NCBI GenBank assembly: GCA_035762665.1
Contig: DASTNZ010000236.1
Span: 1-64,000, forward strand
Reading direction: 5' to 3'
Source of the DNA: JASLBX01 sp035762665
GTDB lineage: Bacteria; Actinomycetota; Actinomycetes; Jiangellales; Jiangellaceae
DNA: 64,000 nucleotides
The translations under genes and the position numbers were made by a program. Shown piece by piece: positions 7,946 through 16,596 of the stretch (its first letter is position 1; each line of letters begins with the position of its first letter). The notes beneath the pieces are model-generated. The model ran no database searches. It had not been told where the DNA came from and saw only the letters and a list, made by a program, of their open reading frames with translations.

Positions 7946-8833
7946 CTACAGCTGGGTCGCCCCGAACGTGTCGCACGACTCCAAGCGCCCGGTCTGCAGG
8001 CCGGTGAGGAACCACCGCTGCCGCTGCTCGCTGGACCCGTGCGTCCACGACTCGGGCGTCACCGTGCCCTGGAACCGCTGCTGGATGTAGTCGTCGCCTA
8101 CTGCGGCGGCGGCGGTCAGGCCTTGGCGGATGTCCTCGTCGGTCAATTCGACGATGAGCGGAAGCCCGTCGTCGGCCGGGCTCGTCGTCGCGTGGTGTGC
8201 CCAGGCGCCGGCATAGCAGTCAGCCTGCAGTTCGAGTCGTACGGCGTCGGAGGTGGGGCCGCTGCCCGGCCTGACCTGCTGCATTTGTCCCGTGAGGTTC
8301 TGGATGTGGTGTCCGTATTCATGCGCCAGCACGTAGGCCTCGCCGAAGGCGCCGGCATCGACCCCGAACCGGCTCCGCATCTCGGAGAAGAATCCGAGGT
8401 CCAGGTACACGCCGCGGTCAGCTGGGCAGTAGAACGGGCCGACCTGTGACGATGCCGCCCCGCAGGCGGTGCGGACGCCGTCGGTGAAGAACGTCGTCAC
8501 CGCCGGCTGATACCGCGCTCCCCGGCGGGCGAACTCCGCGTCCCAGTAGTCCTGGATGGAGTTGACGTAGAGCACGAACCGGCAGTCTGGATTGTCGTCG
8601 ATGTCCGCGACGACCTGGCAGTCCTCCTCGAGGCTGCCGATGTCGCCGGACGGCACGTTGACCGGGGCGTCCGTTGTCAGCAGGCTGGCCGGGTTGGCAC
8701 CGGTGCACAACGCGAGCACCGCCAAGAGGATCACTCCGATGCCGCCACCGGCGGCGATAGTCCCGCCTCGACCCATTCCGCGCCGGTCGGATACCTGCGA
8801 CGGATCTAGGCGCCCCCTGCGGTTGAACCTCAT
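7946..8833 (-). CDS. Neutral zinc metallopeptidase, YpfJ family, membrane-anchored
   Basis: This 295-residue protein belongs to the YpfJ-type neutral zinc metallopeptidases (Pfam Zn_peptidase). An Arg-rich N-terminus is followed by one membrane segment (GTIAAGGGIGVILLAVLALC, about residues 25-45), placing the catalytic domain outside. The zinc motif HEYGHH occurs near residue 170, with downstream acidic ligands in ELQADCYAGAWAHH. The ATG at 8833 is preceded by GGAGAGGGG; a start 27 bases further upstream has no such site. Substrates are not known for most of this family. The gene is divergent from the ABC-F gene. Confidence 0.88.
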   Translation of the reverse strand: MRFNRRGRLDPSQVSDRRGMGRGGTIAAGGGIGVILLAVLALCTGANPASLLTTDAPVNVPSGDIGSLEEDCQVVADIDDNPDCRFVLYVNSIQDYWDAEFARRGARYQPAVTTFFTDGVRTACGAASSQVGPFYCPADRGVYLDLGFFSEMRSRFGVDAGAFGEAYVLAHEYGHHIQNLTGQMQQVRPGSGPTSDAVRLELQADCYAGAWAHHATTSPADDGLPLIVELTDEDIRQGLTAAAAVGDDYIQQRFQGTVTPESWTHGSSEQRQRWFLTGLQTGRLESCDTFGATQL

Positions 8834-8950
8834 CGCCGGCCCCTCTCCGATTCCGTACAATGGCCACCATGATGTCCGTGGCGAGCTGATCGTGCGCGAC
8901 GAATCACAGCCGCAGTCTGCCCATTTCCAGCCACGGAGACCCTTCCCGAC

Positions 8951-10549
8951 ATGATCACTGCCACGAAGCTCGAGGCGCGCGCCGGAGCCCAGTTACTGCT
9001 CAAGGACACCACCTTCCGCGTCGCTGCCGGCGACAAGATCGGCCTCGTCGGCCGAAATGGCGCCGGCAAGACAACTCTTACCCGGATTCTGGCCGGTGAA
9101 GTGCAGCCGGCCGCTGGTTCCGTCACTCGTACCGCGAATGTTGGCTACCTGCCGCAAGATCCACGCGCGGCGGCCTCCGACACCACGGCCCGGGACCGGA
9201 TCCTCGGCGCCCGCGGCCTGGACGTTGTCATCTCGGGGATGCGCCGGGCAGAGAAGGAGATCGCCTCCACTGACCACGACACCCACGAGCGCGGAATGCG
9301 CCGCTACTCCCGCCTCGAGACCGAGTTTCTCGCCCACGGTGGCTACGCGGCCGAGAGCGAGGCTGCCACGATTGCGGCCAATCTAGGCCTGGACGACCGG
9401 GTCCTGGGTCAACCGCTCGGCACGCTGTCGGGTGGCCAGCGGCGGCGGATCGAGCTGGCCCGGATCCTGTTCTCCGGCGCAGAGACACTCCTGCTCGATG
9501 AGCCGACGAACCACCTGGACGCTGACTCGATCGGGTGGCTCCGCGAGTTCCTGCGGTCGTATTCCGGTGGCGTGGTCGTCATCAGCCACGACGTCGCGCT
9601 GCTGGAGCACACCGTCAACAAGGTGTTCCATCTGGACGCCAACCGATGCGAGCTGGACGTCTACAACCTGGGGTGGAAGGCGTACCTGGAACAGCGCGAG
9701 ATCGACGAGCGCCGGCGACGGCGGGAGCGGGCCAATGCCGAGAAGAAGGCGGCAGCGCTCAAGGCACAGGCCGACCGGATGCGCTACAAGGCGACCAAGG
9801 CCACGGCGGCGCAGAACATGGACCGCCGGGCCCAGCGGCTGCTGGCCGGACTGGACGAGCAGCGCCGCGCCGACAAGGTGGCCAAGCTGCGCTTTCCGGA
9901 TCCCGCTCCGTGCGGCCGGACGCCACTGTCGGCGGCCGGGCTGTCCAAGTCGTACGGGTCACTCGAGGTGTTCACGGACGTGGACCTGGCGATCGATCGC
10001 GGCAGCCGGGTGGTCGTCCTCGGCCTCAACGGCGCCGGCAAGACTACGTTGCTGCGCCTGCTCGGCGGGATCGAGCCACCGGACACCGGCGTCGTCGAGG
10101 CGGGCCACGGACTGCGGCTGGGTTACTACGCGCAGGAGCACGAGACCCTCGACCCCGATCGCACGGTGCTCGAGAACCTCAGGTCGGCCGCCCCAGACCT
10201 ACCCGAGCTCGAAGCGCGGCGCGTGCTCGGGTCGTTCTTGTTCTCCGGTGACGCCGTGGACAAGCCGGCGGGCGTGCTGTCTGGCGGCGAGAAGACTCGG
10301 CTCGCGCTCGCGATCCTGGTCGTGTCGAAGGCGAATGTACTGCTGCTTGACGAGCCGACAAACAACCTCGACCCAGCATCACGTGAAGAGATCCTGTCCG
10401 CGTTAAGATCTTTCACGGGTGCGATTGTGCTGGTGACGCACGACGAAGGGGCTGTGGACGCGCTCGGGCCCGAGCGGGTGTTGCTGCTTCCGGATGGCGT
10501 GGAGGATCTATGGAACTCCGAGTACGCCGAGTTGGTCGCTCTGGCATGA
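8951..10549 (+). CDS. ABC-F family ATPase (ribosome-associated type)
   Basis: The 532-residue protein has two ABC cassettes and no membrane domain. Cassette one has Walker A GRNGAGKTT near residue 35, signature LSGGQRRRIE and Walker B TLLLDEPTNHLD. A charged coiled linker spans about residues 245-310 (the P-site tRNA-interaction motif in this family). Cassette two has GLNGAGKTT near residue 358 and LSGGEKTRLA. ABC-F proteins act on the ribosome, as translation factors or as antibiotic-protection proteins. The absence of an antibiotic-gene context favours a housekeeping role. ATG start, with a GGAGA about ten bases upstream and a TACAAT hexamer at 8856-8861 that could be its -10. Confidence 0.88.
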   Translation: MITATKLEARAGAQLLLKDTTFRVAAGDKIGLVGRNGAGKTTLTRILAGEVQPAAGSVTRTANVGYLPQDPRAAASDTTARDRILGARGLDVVISGMRRAEKEIASTDHDTHERGMRRYSRLETEFLAHGGYAAESEAATIAANLGLDDRVLGQPLGTLSGGQRRRIELARILFSGAETLLLDEPTNHLDADSIGWLREFLRSYSGGVVVISHDVALLEHTVNKVFHLDANRCELDVYNLGWKAYLEQREIDERRRRRERANAEKKAAALKAQADRMRYKATKATAAQNMDRRAQRLLAGLDEQRRADKVAKLRFPDPAPCGRTPLSAAGLSKSYGSLEVFTDVDLAIDRGSRVVVLGLNGAGKTTLLRLLGGIEPPDTGVVEAGHGLRLGYYAQEHETLDPDRTVLENLRSAAPDLPELEARRVLGSFLFSGDAVDKPAGVLSGGEKTRLALAILVVSKANVLLLDEPTNNLDPASREEILSALRSFTGAIVLVTHDEGAVDALGPERVLLLPDGVEDLWNSEYAELVALA

Positions 10550-10652
10550 TCGTGCACATGGTGGACTTGACCTTGCATTCCGGTGGCGTAAACCGGTAAT
10601 GCGGCGGATCATGGTCCGCAGCTCTACGCAACATCAACCAAGGGGAGGACGC

Positions 10653-10868
10653 GTGGCCGAGAAGCTAACGAAAGGCGCGCGGATCAGTGGCGGCCAGCGA
10701 GACAAGCTGGCGACCGATCTGAAGAAGAAGTACGAGGGCGGCAGGAGCATCCGCGATCTTGCCGGTGAGACCGGGCGGTCGTACGGGTTCGTGCACCGGC
10801 TCCTGTCGGAGTCCGGCGTGCAGCTGCGTGGCCGCGGCGGCGCAACCAGGGGCAAGAAGAAGTCCTGA
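10653..10868 (+). CDS. Small helix-turn-helix DNA-binding protein
   Basis: This 71-residue basic protein contains a clear helix-turn-helix: YEGGRSIRDLAGETGRSYGF (residues 31-50) followed by VHRLLSESGVQLRGRGG, with Lys-rich ends. It resembles the HTH of Lsr2 or resolvase C-termini without an attached catalytic domain. The GTG start has a strong AGGGGAGGA site seven bases before it. Comparable small proteins sit after an ABC-F gene in other actinomycetes. It may be a nucleoid-type or regulatory protein; the target is unknown. An ATG-initiated reading further upstream overlaps the ABC-F gene and is not coding. Confidence 0.8.
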   Translation: MAEKLTKGARISGGQRDKLATDLKKKYEGGRSIRDLAGETGRSYGFVHRLLSESGVQLRGRGGATRGKKKS

Positions 10869-10897
10869 ATTACGGCAGACCGGCTGAGGGCTCGAGG

Positions 10898-11659
10898 ATG
10901 GGTGGACTCGAGCTCTCGGTCGAGCCGCCGCTCGCCCGGGTGACGCTCGCCCGGCCAGAGGCACGCAACGCGCAGACTCCCGCCACCTGGCGGGACCTCG
11001 CCACAATCGGGCGCACGCTGCCCGACGACATTCGGGTCGTGGTGCTCGATGCGAAGGGTCCGTCGTTCTCGGCAGGACTCGACCGGAGGATGCTCGACGG
11101 CACCGGAATTCCGGGCGAACGCACCGTGGCCGAGCTTGCTGCTCTCGACCCCGTGGACGCTGAGGCGGTGATCGCCGACTATCAGGCGGCGTTCACGTGG
11201 TGGCGCGAGTCGCCAGCCGTCACGGTGGCCGCAGTGCAGGGCCATGCCGTTGGAGCCGGCTTCCAACTGGCCCTTGCGTGCGATCTTGTGGTCTGCGCCG
11301 ACGACGCCCGCTTTGCGATGCGCGAGACTTCGCTCGGGCTGGTACCGGATCTCGGTGGTACGGCTCCGCTGGTGGCTGCCGTGGGATATCGGCGCGCCCT
11401 CGAGATCTGCGCGACGGGTCGCTGGGTCGGAGCCCGCGAGGCCGTCGAACTCGGCCTGGCGCTGACGGCAGTGCCGGCGAATCAGCTCCGTGGCGCCGTT
11501 GACGATCTGGTGGCGGCGCTGCTGGCCGCCCCGGCCGGTGCGCTGCGCGAAACCAAGGCACTGCTGCGCAGCGCCTTGACCAACACCGCGGAACGGCAGT
11601 TGGGCGCCGAGCGGGCGGCCCAGGTCCGGCGTATTCGCGATCTGACGGGCCGCGCTTAG
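10898..11659 (+). CDS. Enoyl-CoA hydratase/isomerase family protein
   Basis: This 253-residue crotonase-fold protein has both oxyanion-hole segments: GPSFSAGLDRRML (about residues 48-60) and GHAVGAGFQLALACDLVV (about 112-129). The second catalytic region reads MRETSLGLVPDLGGTAPLV, where Asp occupies one of the positions usually held by the catalytic Glu. It probably acts on an acyl-CoA thioester in fatty-acid or branched-chain metabolism, but the substrate cannot be read. It starts 29 bases after the HTH gene on the same strand and may share its transcript. Confidence 0.82.
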   Translation: MGGLELSVEPPLARVTLARPEARNAQTPATWRDLATIGRTLPDDIRVVVLDAKGPSFSAGLDRRMLDGTGIPGERTVAELAALDPVDAEAVIADYQAAFTWWRESPAVTVAAVQGHAVGAGFQLALACDLVVCADDARFAMRETSLGLVPDLGGTAPLVAAVGYRRALEICATGRWVGAREAVELGLALTAVPANQLRGAVDDLVAALLAAPAGALRETKALLRSALTNTAERQLGAERAAQVRRIRDLTGRA

Positions 11660-11773
11660 CCTGTTCACCCTCGGCGCACTTGGGAAGATTCCTCGTCTGG
11701 AGTGCGTTCGGCCGGTCAGCGCACCCACTCATTCGTTGAGCGGGACGAGCAAGGCCAAGGAGGATGAGTACCG

Positions 11774-13675
11774 GTGTCGATGGGCGGGCCGATGTCGGCC
11801 TGGGGGATGGTTCGGTCCTACTCTCGGGACCGGCAGATCGCTCGCAAGGCGCTGGCCAAGGGTACTGCCCGGCGCATCATGCAGTATGCCCGCCCGTACA
11901 CGCGGCAGATCACGGTGTTCCTCGCGACGACCGTGGCCGGCGCCGCGAGTGCGGCGGCCGTTCCGCTATTGCTCAAGTTCGTGATCGACAGTGGTGTTAC
12001 GCCCGGCCGCCGTGATCTCGTGGTGTGGGGCGCGGTAGCCGTCGCGGCACTCGCGGTGCTGGACGCCGTACTCGGTCTGGTCGGCCGGTGGGCGTCGGCG
12101 CGGGTCGGCGAGGGCTTGATCTTCGACCTGCGGACGGAGGTCTTCGACCACGTCCAACGCCAGCCGATCGCGTTCTTCACCCGAACCCAGACCGGATCCC
12201 TTGTCACCCGGCTCAACAGTGACGTCATCGGTGCCCAACGGGCCTTCACCAGCACCCTGTCGCAGGTCGTCAGTAATGTGGTGACGCTCGTGCTGGCGCT
12301 CGCGGCCATGCTGGTGCTGTCCTGGCAGATCACCGTGCTTTTGCTGGCTCTGATGCCGCTATTCATCGTCCCGGCGCGGATCGTCGGTCGCAAGCTCGCC
12401 GAGATCTCGCGGGAGTCCATGCAACTGGACGCGGCGATGGGGCAGACCATGACGGAGCGGTTCAACGTAGCCGGGGCGCTCTTGGTGAAGATCTTCGGAC
12501 GGTACCGCGATGAGAACGCACTGTTCAGCGAGGCCGCCGGTCGGGTTCGTGACATCGGCGTGGTTCAGGCGCTGTACGCCCGCTACTTCTTCACCGGGCT
12601 GACGCTGCTGGCCTCGCTCGCGACCGCCCTTGTGTACGGGATGGGCGGCTGGCTCGCCATCGACGGCGTGATCCAGGTCGGGACGCTCGTGGCTCTTGCC
12701 GCCCTGCTGACCCGTCTGTACGGGCCGATGACCGCGTTGTCGAACGTCCAGGTCGACGTCATGACCGCGCTGGTGAGCTTCGAGCGGGTGTTCGAGGTGC
12801 TGGACCTGCGGCCCATGGTGCGCGACACCCCTGGTGCACGCCCGCTGCCCGACGGTGCCTCGTCCATCGAGTTCGACCACGTGTCGTTCCGTTACCCGGG
12901 CCCTGACGAGGTGTCGCTCGCGTCGTTGGAGTCCACGGCGCGGCCTTCCGAACCGAGCTCCAGCGAGGCGATCTTGCGGGACGTCTCGTTCCGCGTCGAG
13001 CCGGGCGAGCTGGTGGCGCTGGTCGGCCCATCGGGTGCCGGCAAGTCGACGATCACTCACCTGGTGTCGCGGCTCTACGACCCGACCGGGGGAGTGGTGA
13101 GAGTTGGCGGCCAAGACGTCCGCGCCGTGACGCTCGATTCGTTGCACGACGCCATTGGGGTGGTCACCCAGGACGCTCACCTTTTCCACGACACAATCCG
13201 GGCGAATCTGGTCTACGCCCGGCCAGGCGCGAGCGATGAAGACCTCGAGCGGGCACTGCGGGCTGCACAGATCTGGGATCTCGTCTCATCGCTACCGGAA
13301 GGGCTCGACACCGTCGTCGGCGACCGCGGCTACCGGCTATCGGGGGGCGAGAAGCAGCGGCTGGCCATCGCACGAGTACTGCTGAAGGCGCCACGGATCG
13401 TCGTCCTGGACGAGGCCACGGCTCACCTGGACTCCGAGTCGGAAGTGGCCGTCCAGCGGGCGCTGGACACGGCGCTGGCTGGACGCACGTCTCTGGTGAT
13501 CGCCCACCGACTGTCGACGATCCGGCATGCCGACCGGATCCTCGTCGTGGACGGCGGACGCGTTGTCGAGAGCGGGACGCACACCGAGTTGCTCGCCGCC
13601 GGCGGACTGTACGCAGAGCTGTACGCGACCCAGTTCGCTCCCCAGGCCCCGGTCGATCACGTTCGGCAGGCGTAG
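11774..13675 (+). CDS. ABC exporter, fused permease and ATPase (MsbA/LmrA type)
   Basis: This 633-residue half-transporter has six membrane helices in residues 35-340 and a nucleotide-binding domain from about residue 370. Walker A is GPSGAGKST near residue 417, the signature LSGGEKQRLA near 521 and Walker B IVVLDEAT near 542, followed by the H-loop VIAHRLST. As an exporter it should work as a homodimer moving lipids or drugs. A 20-residue Ser/Glu-rich insertion precedes Walker A. The GTG start follows AAGGAGGATGAG. The last codons (VDHVRQA) are encoded by the first arm of the repeat at 13655-13734, so this repeat has reached into the coding end. Confidence 0.87.
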   Translation: MSMGGPMSAWGMVRSYSRDRQIARKALAKGTARRIMQYARPYTRQITVFLATTVAGAASAAAVPLLLKFVIDSGVTPGRRDLVVWGAVAVAALAVLDAVLGLVGRWASARVGEGLIFDLRTEVFDHVQRQPIAFFTRTQTGSLVTRLNSDVIGAQRAFTSTLSQVVSNVVTLVLALAAMLVLSWQITVLLLALMPLFIVPARIVGRKLAEISRESMQLDAAMGQTMTERFNVAGALLVKIFGRYRDENALFSEAAGRVRDIGVVQALYARYFFTGLTLLASLATALVYGMGGWLAIDGVIQVGTLVALAALLTRLYGPMTALSNVQVDVMTALVSFERVFEVLDLRPMVRDTPGARPLPDGASSIEFDHVSFRYPGPDEVSLASLESTARPSEPSSSEAILRDVSFRVEPGELVALVGPSGAGKSTITHLVSRLYDPTGGVVRVGGQDVRAVTLDSLHDAIGVVTQDAHLFHDTIRANLVYARPGASDEDLERALRAAQIWDLVSSLPEGLDTVVGDRGYRLSGGEKQRLAIARVLLKAPRIVVLDEATAHLDSESEVAVQRALDTALAGRTSLVIAHRLSTIRHADRILVVDGGRVVESGTHTELLAAGGLYAELYATQFAPQAPVDHVRQA

Positions 13676-13734
13676 CCACGTACCGACACGCACGCAGGCC
13701 TGTTGGTACGTCACGCCACCTGCCGAACGTGATC
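13655..13734. repeat. Convergent-end repeat, copy A: 80-bp imperfect palindrome
   Basis: GATCACGTTCGGCAGG at 13655-13670 is matched by its exact reverse complement CCTGCCGAACGTGATC at 13719-13734. A second nested pair, ACGTACC (13678-13684) and GGTACGT (13705-13711), lies inside. The structure sits between the converging ABC exporter and SURF1 genes and would fold into a long hairpin in RNA from either strand. Related 16-bp elements occur at 21203, 38369 and 50379, always between converging genes. Confidence 0.85.
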
Positions 13735-13777
13735 GAACCGCAGCGGTGGCCGGGCCACGGCAGAGGCGGGTGCTCGG

Positions 13778-14563
13778 TTACCTGTTCTGGCTCGACGTTG
13801 TCACCCCGGCCGAGCGATCGGCCGCCGCCGGGCCGGCGCCTTGCCGGCGAACCCGGGCCTCGGCCCGGATCAGCAGGATGAATCCTCCGATACCGATCAC
13901 GGCGAACGCGAACCACTGGATTGCGTAGGACAAGTGCGGCCCGGACTCCAGCTCTGGCGGCGGAACCAGGGCCAGTGAGCCGTCCGCAGGGGGAACCTGC
14001 TCCACAAGCTCCAACCAGCCGCCGTAAAGCGGGCCCTCCATGGCGGCACCGAGCACGTCCAGGTCGACGTACCGGATCATGCCGCTCGCGGGGTCGCCGG
14101 TGCGGCTGCCGCCGTCCTCGCTGGAGCGCACCCGGCCGATGACCTCGACCTCGCCGGACGGCGGCGCTGGAAGGCCGGGCACTTCGGCGCCTGATGTCGC
14201 CACGAATCCGCGATCGACCAGCACAACGGCGCCGGTGTCGGTCACGAGCGGAGTCACTACGTGAATGCCGGCCTGGCCACCCTGCGGTCGCAGGCGGAGG
14301 GCCAGCTGCCCATCGCTCTCGTACTGTCCCGACACCTGCACGGTCCGCCATTCGTCGCTGTCCGCGACCGGCTGGCCCACCGACAGCACGTCCTCGATCG
14401 GCACCGGAGGCCGGTCCAGACCCGCCTGGACAGCGGCGTTGCGGGCCTGGCGCTGCTCGTTCCGGTCCAGCTGCCACAGTCCCAGCAACACGAATGCGGT
14501 CGCCAGGATGAGGCCGGCGATGATTCGCACCACCCATTGTCGAGACGTCAGGAAGTGCAGCAC
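13778..14563 (-). CDS. SURF1 family cytochrome oxidase biogenesis protein
   Basis: SURF1 proteins assist insertion of haem a into cytochrome c oxidase. The protein (261 residues) has one membrane helix at each end: WVVRIIAGLILATAFVLLGL near residue 10, with the conserved G-L-W-Q-L-x-R-N motif just after, and AIQWFAFAVIGIGGFILLI near residue 225. The extracytoplasmic loop holds VLVDRGFVATS, the family V-x-x-x-R-G-F-V motif. I chose GTG 14563 because it gives MLHFLTSRQW, the usual N-terminus, and lies seven bases from a TACCGT -10. A TTG two codons upstream is the alternative. Confidence 0.85.
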   Translation of the reverse strand: MLHFLTSRQWVVRIIAGLILATAFVLLGLWQLDRNEQRQARNAAVQAGLDRPPVPIEDVLSVGQPVADSDEWRTVQVSGQYESDGQLALRLRPQGGQAGIHVVTPLVTDTGAVVLVDRGFVATSGAEVPGLPAPPSGEVEVIGRVRSSEDGGSRTGDPASGMIRYVDLDVLGAAMEGPLYGGWLELVEQVPPADGSLALVPPPELESGPHLSYAIQWFAFAVIGIGGFILLIRAEARVRRQGAGPAAADRSAGVTTSSQNR

Positions 14564-14570
14564 ACTCAAG

Positions 14571-14576
14571 ACGGTA
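14571..14576 (-). promoter_or_regulatory. -10 box of leaderless SURF1 promoter (TACCGT)
   Basis: Read on the minus strand, TACCGT is followed by seven bases and then the GTG at 14563. There is no Shine-Dalgarno. This geometry is what decides the SURF1 start. The promoter is divergent from that of moaA, 26 bases away. Confidence 0.45.
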
Positions 14577-14601
14577 GTCCGACGATGTGGGCGCGAGCGC
14601 C

Positions 14602-14607
14602 TAGGGT
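14602..14607 (+). promoter_or_regulatory. -10 box of moaA promoter (TAGGGT)
   Basis: TAGGGT ends seven bases before the moaA ATG. The GGAG in between could act as a close ribosome site or be incidental; the spacing suggests a leaderless or near-leaderless transcript. The -35 is poorly defined. Confidence 0.45.
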
Positions 14608-14614
14608 GGAGTAC

Positions 14615-15604
14615 ATGCTCATCGACCGGTACGGGCGGACGGCCACCGACTTGCGAGTATCGCTGACCGACAGGTGCAACCTGCGTTGCCAGTACTGCAT
14701 GCCGGCCGAAGGGCTGGACTGGCTGCCGAAGCCGGAGGTCCTGACCGCAGACGAGATCGTCCGGCTGGTGCGCGTCGCCGTCGAACGGCTAGGCGTGCGA
14801 GACGTGCGGTTCACCGGGGGTGAACCCTTGGTCCGGCCGGAACTGGTCGAGATCGTGGCGGCGTGCGCCAAGCTAAGCCCGCGCCCGAAGCTCTCGCTGA
14901 CCACGAACGGCATCGGGCTGGTACGAGTCGTCGACGCGCTGGCAGCCGCCGGTCTGGACCGGGTGAACGTCTCGCTCGACACCCTCAACCCTGACCGGTT
15001 CGAAACAATCACCCGGCGCCGCCGAATGCCTGACGTGCTCGCCGGACTGGCCGCGGCCGCATCCGCCGGGCTGCGCCCCGTCAAGGTCAACGCGGTTCTG
15101 CTTCGGGACATCAACGAGGACGAAGCTCCGTCGCTGCTGCGCTGGGCCATCGGCGAGGGCTATCAGATGCGCTTCATCGAGCAGATGCCGCTCGACGCCC
15201 AGCACGCCTGGGACCGCGACCGCATGGTCACTGCGGAGGAGATCCTGACCGCGCTGGAGGCTGAGTTCGACCTGACGCCCACCGGCCGGCGCGAGCGGGG
15301 CAGCGCTCCAGCCGAGACCTGGACGGTCAACGGCGGGCCGGCGACAGTTGGTGTAATCGGCACGGTGACCCGCCCATTCTGCGCCGCGTGCGACCGCACC
15401 CGGCTCACCGCCGACGGCCAAGTTCGCACGTGCCTGTTCGCCACGGCGGAGTCCGACCTGCGCACCCCGCTCCGCGCCGGCGTCGACGACGCCGAGCTGG
15501 CCAGGCTGTGGCGGGTAGCGATGGCCGGCAAGCTGCCCGGCCACGGCATCAACGATCCTGGCTTCCTGCAGCCGGCGCGGCCGATGTCGGCGATCGGCGG
15601 CTAA
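14615..15604 (+). CDS. moaA: GTP 3',8-cyclase MoaA (molybdenum cofactor synthesis)
   Basis: MoaA is a radical-SAM enzyme that converts GTP to the cyclised precursor of molybdopterin together with MoaC. The N-terminal cluster motif CNLRCQYC is at about residues 22-29. The C-terminal second 4Fe-4S cluster region CAACDRTRLTADGQVRTCLF lies near residue 255. The protein ends in Gly-Gly, needed for activity in this family. From ATG 14615 it has 329 residues, the usual length; the long in-frame extension upstream runs antisense through SURF1 and is not coding. No other moa gene is in the window. Confidence 0.95.
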   Translation: MLIDRYGRTATDLRVSLTDRCNLRCQYCMPAEGLDWLPKPEVLTADEIVRLVRVAVERLGVRDVRFTGGEPLVRPELVEIVAACAKLSPRPKLSLTTNGIGLVRVVDALAAAGLDRVNVSLDTLNPDRFETITRRRRMPDVLAGLAAAASAGLRPVKVNAVLLRDINEDEAPSLLRWAIGEGYQMRFIEQMPLDAQHAWDRDRMVTAEEILTALEAEFDLTPTGRRERGSAPAETWTVNGGPATVGVIGTVTRPFCAACDRTRLTADGQVRTCLFATAESDLRTPLRAGVDDAELARLWRVAMAGKLPGHGINDPGFLQPARPMSAIGG

Positions 15605-15624
15605 TGGGGGTTCGGACGCAGGAC

Positions 15625-15660
15625 GGCGCCGGGCAACCACGGGGGAAGCTGCCCGGCGCC
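15625..15660 (+). terminator. Strong hairpin after moaA
   Basis: GGCGCCGGGCA (15625-15635) pairs perfectly with TGCCCGGCGCC (15650-15660), an 11-bp GC-only stem with a 14-base loop containing CGGGGGAAG. It lies 20 bases after the moaA stop and opposite the converging DUF3099 gene. No U-run follows, as is usual for high-GC terminators. A second weaker hairpin with a GGGGGAA loop follows at 15678-15694. Confidence 0.6.
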
Positions 15661-15747
15661 GCCGGTCACGACGCGCACCGACGGGGGAAGTCCGGAACGC
15701 GTGCGGATCGGAGTATGGCACGGATTTCGGCTCGCGTGAAGAGGTGA

Positions 15748-16047
15748 TCACGTCGTGTCGCCGGCATTGGAAGGGCCTGCTTCGATGGCCGGCCGGTGAT
15801 CATGAGTCACGGGCGTGAGCGCTCCTGGCACCGGTCGGGCGACGGCGTTCGCCACCACCACTGCCAGGTACGGAAGGACAACCGCACCGACGATGAACAC
15901 CCACCGAGCCCACCCGTCGACCAGCAGCGCGAACGGCACGCAAATGATGCGGATGCCCATCATCCACAGGTAGCGGCGCTGCCGCGCGCTGATGTCGTCG
16001 CTCCGCCCGGGCCGAGCCGTGGTGACCGACTGGACGTTCGTTCTCAA
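15748..16047 (-). CDS. DUF3099 family membrane protein
   Basis: This 99-residue protein matches DUF3099, a small actinobacterial membrane family of unknown function. The hallmark VTTARPGRSDDISARQRRYL near residue 5 is followed by two membrane segments, MMGIRIICVPFALLV and WVFIVGAVVLPYLAVVVANA. I chose TTG 16047 because an AGGAG lies at 16053-16057 on the minus strand and because the family homology begins there; the longer upstream frame is not conserved in character and is probably untranslated. It faces moaA. Confidence 0.75.
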   Translation of the reverse strand: MRTNVQSVTTARPGRSDDISARQRRYLWMMGIRIICVPFALLVDGWARWVFIVGAVVLPYLAVVVANAVARPVPGALTPVTHDHRPAIEAGPSNAGDTT

Positions 16048-16298
16048 CGGATCTCCTGCCTCCTGCCCGCTCGCGCCGGTCAAACGCCGAACGAGCGCGC
16101 ATTCATCCCTAACCGTAAGCGCCGACGCCGGGCCTGACCAGACGGGGACCGTTTCGGAGTCCGCCTGACCAGAGCCCGGCCGGCAACTGGCCTCACCCAA
16201 CAGGTGACGCTGGTGGACTACTTGCCGCCGCGGTGCGCCCGCGACAGCACCGCGTAAGGAATCATGGCAGTCGTTTCTCACGTCGGCAGGAGGTACTG

Positions 16299-16508
16299 AT
16301 GAACCGGACATACAGGGTGACCGAAATCGTTGGCACGTCTACCGAAGGGGTCGACCAGGCGATCCGCAACGGAATCGGCCGGGCCGCCCAGACACTGCGC
16401 CACCTCGACTGGTTCGAAGTCACCGAGATTCGCGGGCACCTGGTCGACGGCCAGATCGAGCACATCCAGGTCGGTATGAAGCTGGGGTTCCGGCTAGAAG
16501 ACGCGTGA
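16299..16508 (+). CDS. Dodecin family flavin-binding protein
   Basis: Dodecins form hollow dodecamers that store flavin or CoA. The 69-residue protein has the complete fold: YRVTEIVGTSTEGVDQAI, RNGIGRAAQTLRHLDWFEV with the flavin-stacking Trp near residue 37, and IEHIQVGMKLGFRLE. The ATG at 16299 is preceded by GGCAGGAGG. It is divergent from DUF3099; the 250 bases between the two starts hold no gene that I can see. Confidence 0.92.
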   Translation: MNRTYRVTEIVGTSTEGVDQAIRNGIGRAAQTLRHLDWFEVTEIRGHLVDGQIEHIQVGMKLGFRLEDA

Positions 16509-16532
16509 GGGGCCTTGTCGGGATGGCCGTCA

Positions 16533-16548
16533 CGGCTCGTCGGAGCCG
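16533..16548 (+). terminator. Hairpin after the dodecin gene
   Basis: CGGCTC pairs with GAGCCG around a GTCG tetraloop, 25 bases after the dodecin stop and 48 bases before fabG. It is a plausible terminator separating dodecin from the fabG-fabI operon, but it has no U-tract. Confidence 0.4.
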
Positions 16549-16596
16549 AGCAGGTACGGTCAGTCCGGGTCGAATCGAGGAGAGGAGCCCACGGCT

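Noticed and set aside
9432..10406. 324-residue frame overlapping the ABC-F gene
   Set aside because: Ser/Arg/Trp-rich translation in an alternate frame of a conserved ATPase; no family resemblance.
13164..14537. 457-residue minus-strand frame across the ABC exporter end and SURF1
   Set aside because: It covers two conserved genes in the wrong frame and passes through the palindromic repeat; composition is shadow-like.
16048..16311. N-terminal extension of DUF3099
   Set aside because: DUF3099 similarity begins at the TTG with a good AGGAG; the upstream frame has no family match and approaches the divergent dodecin start.
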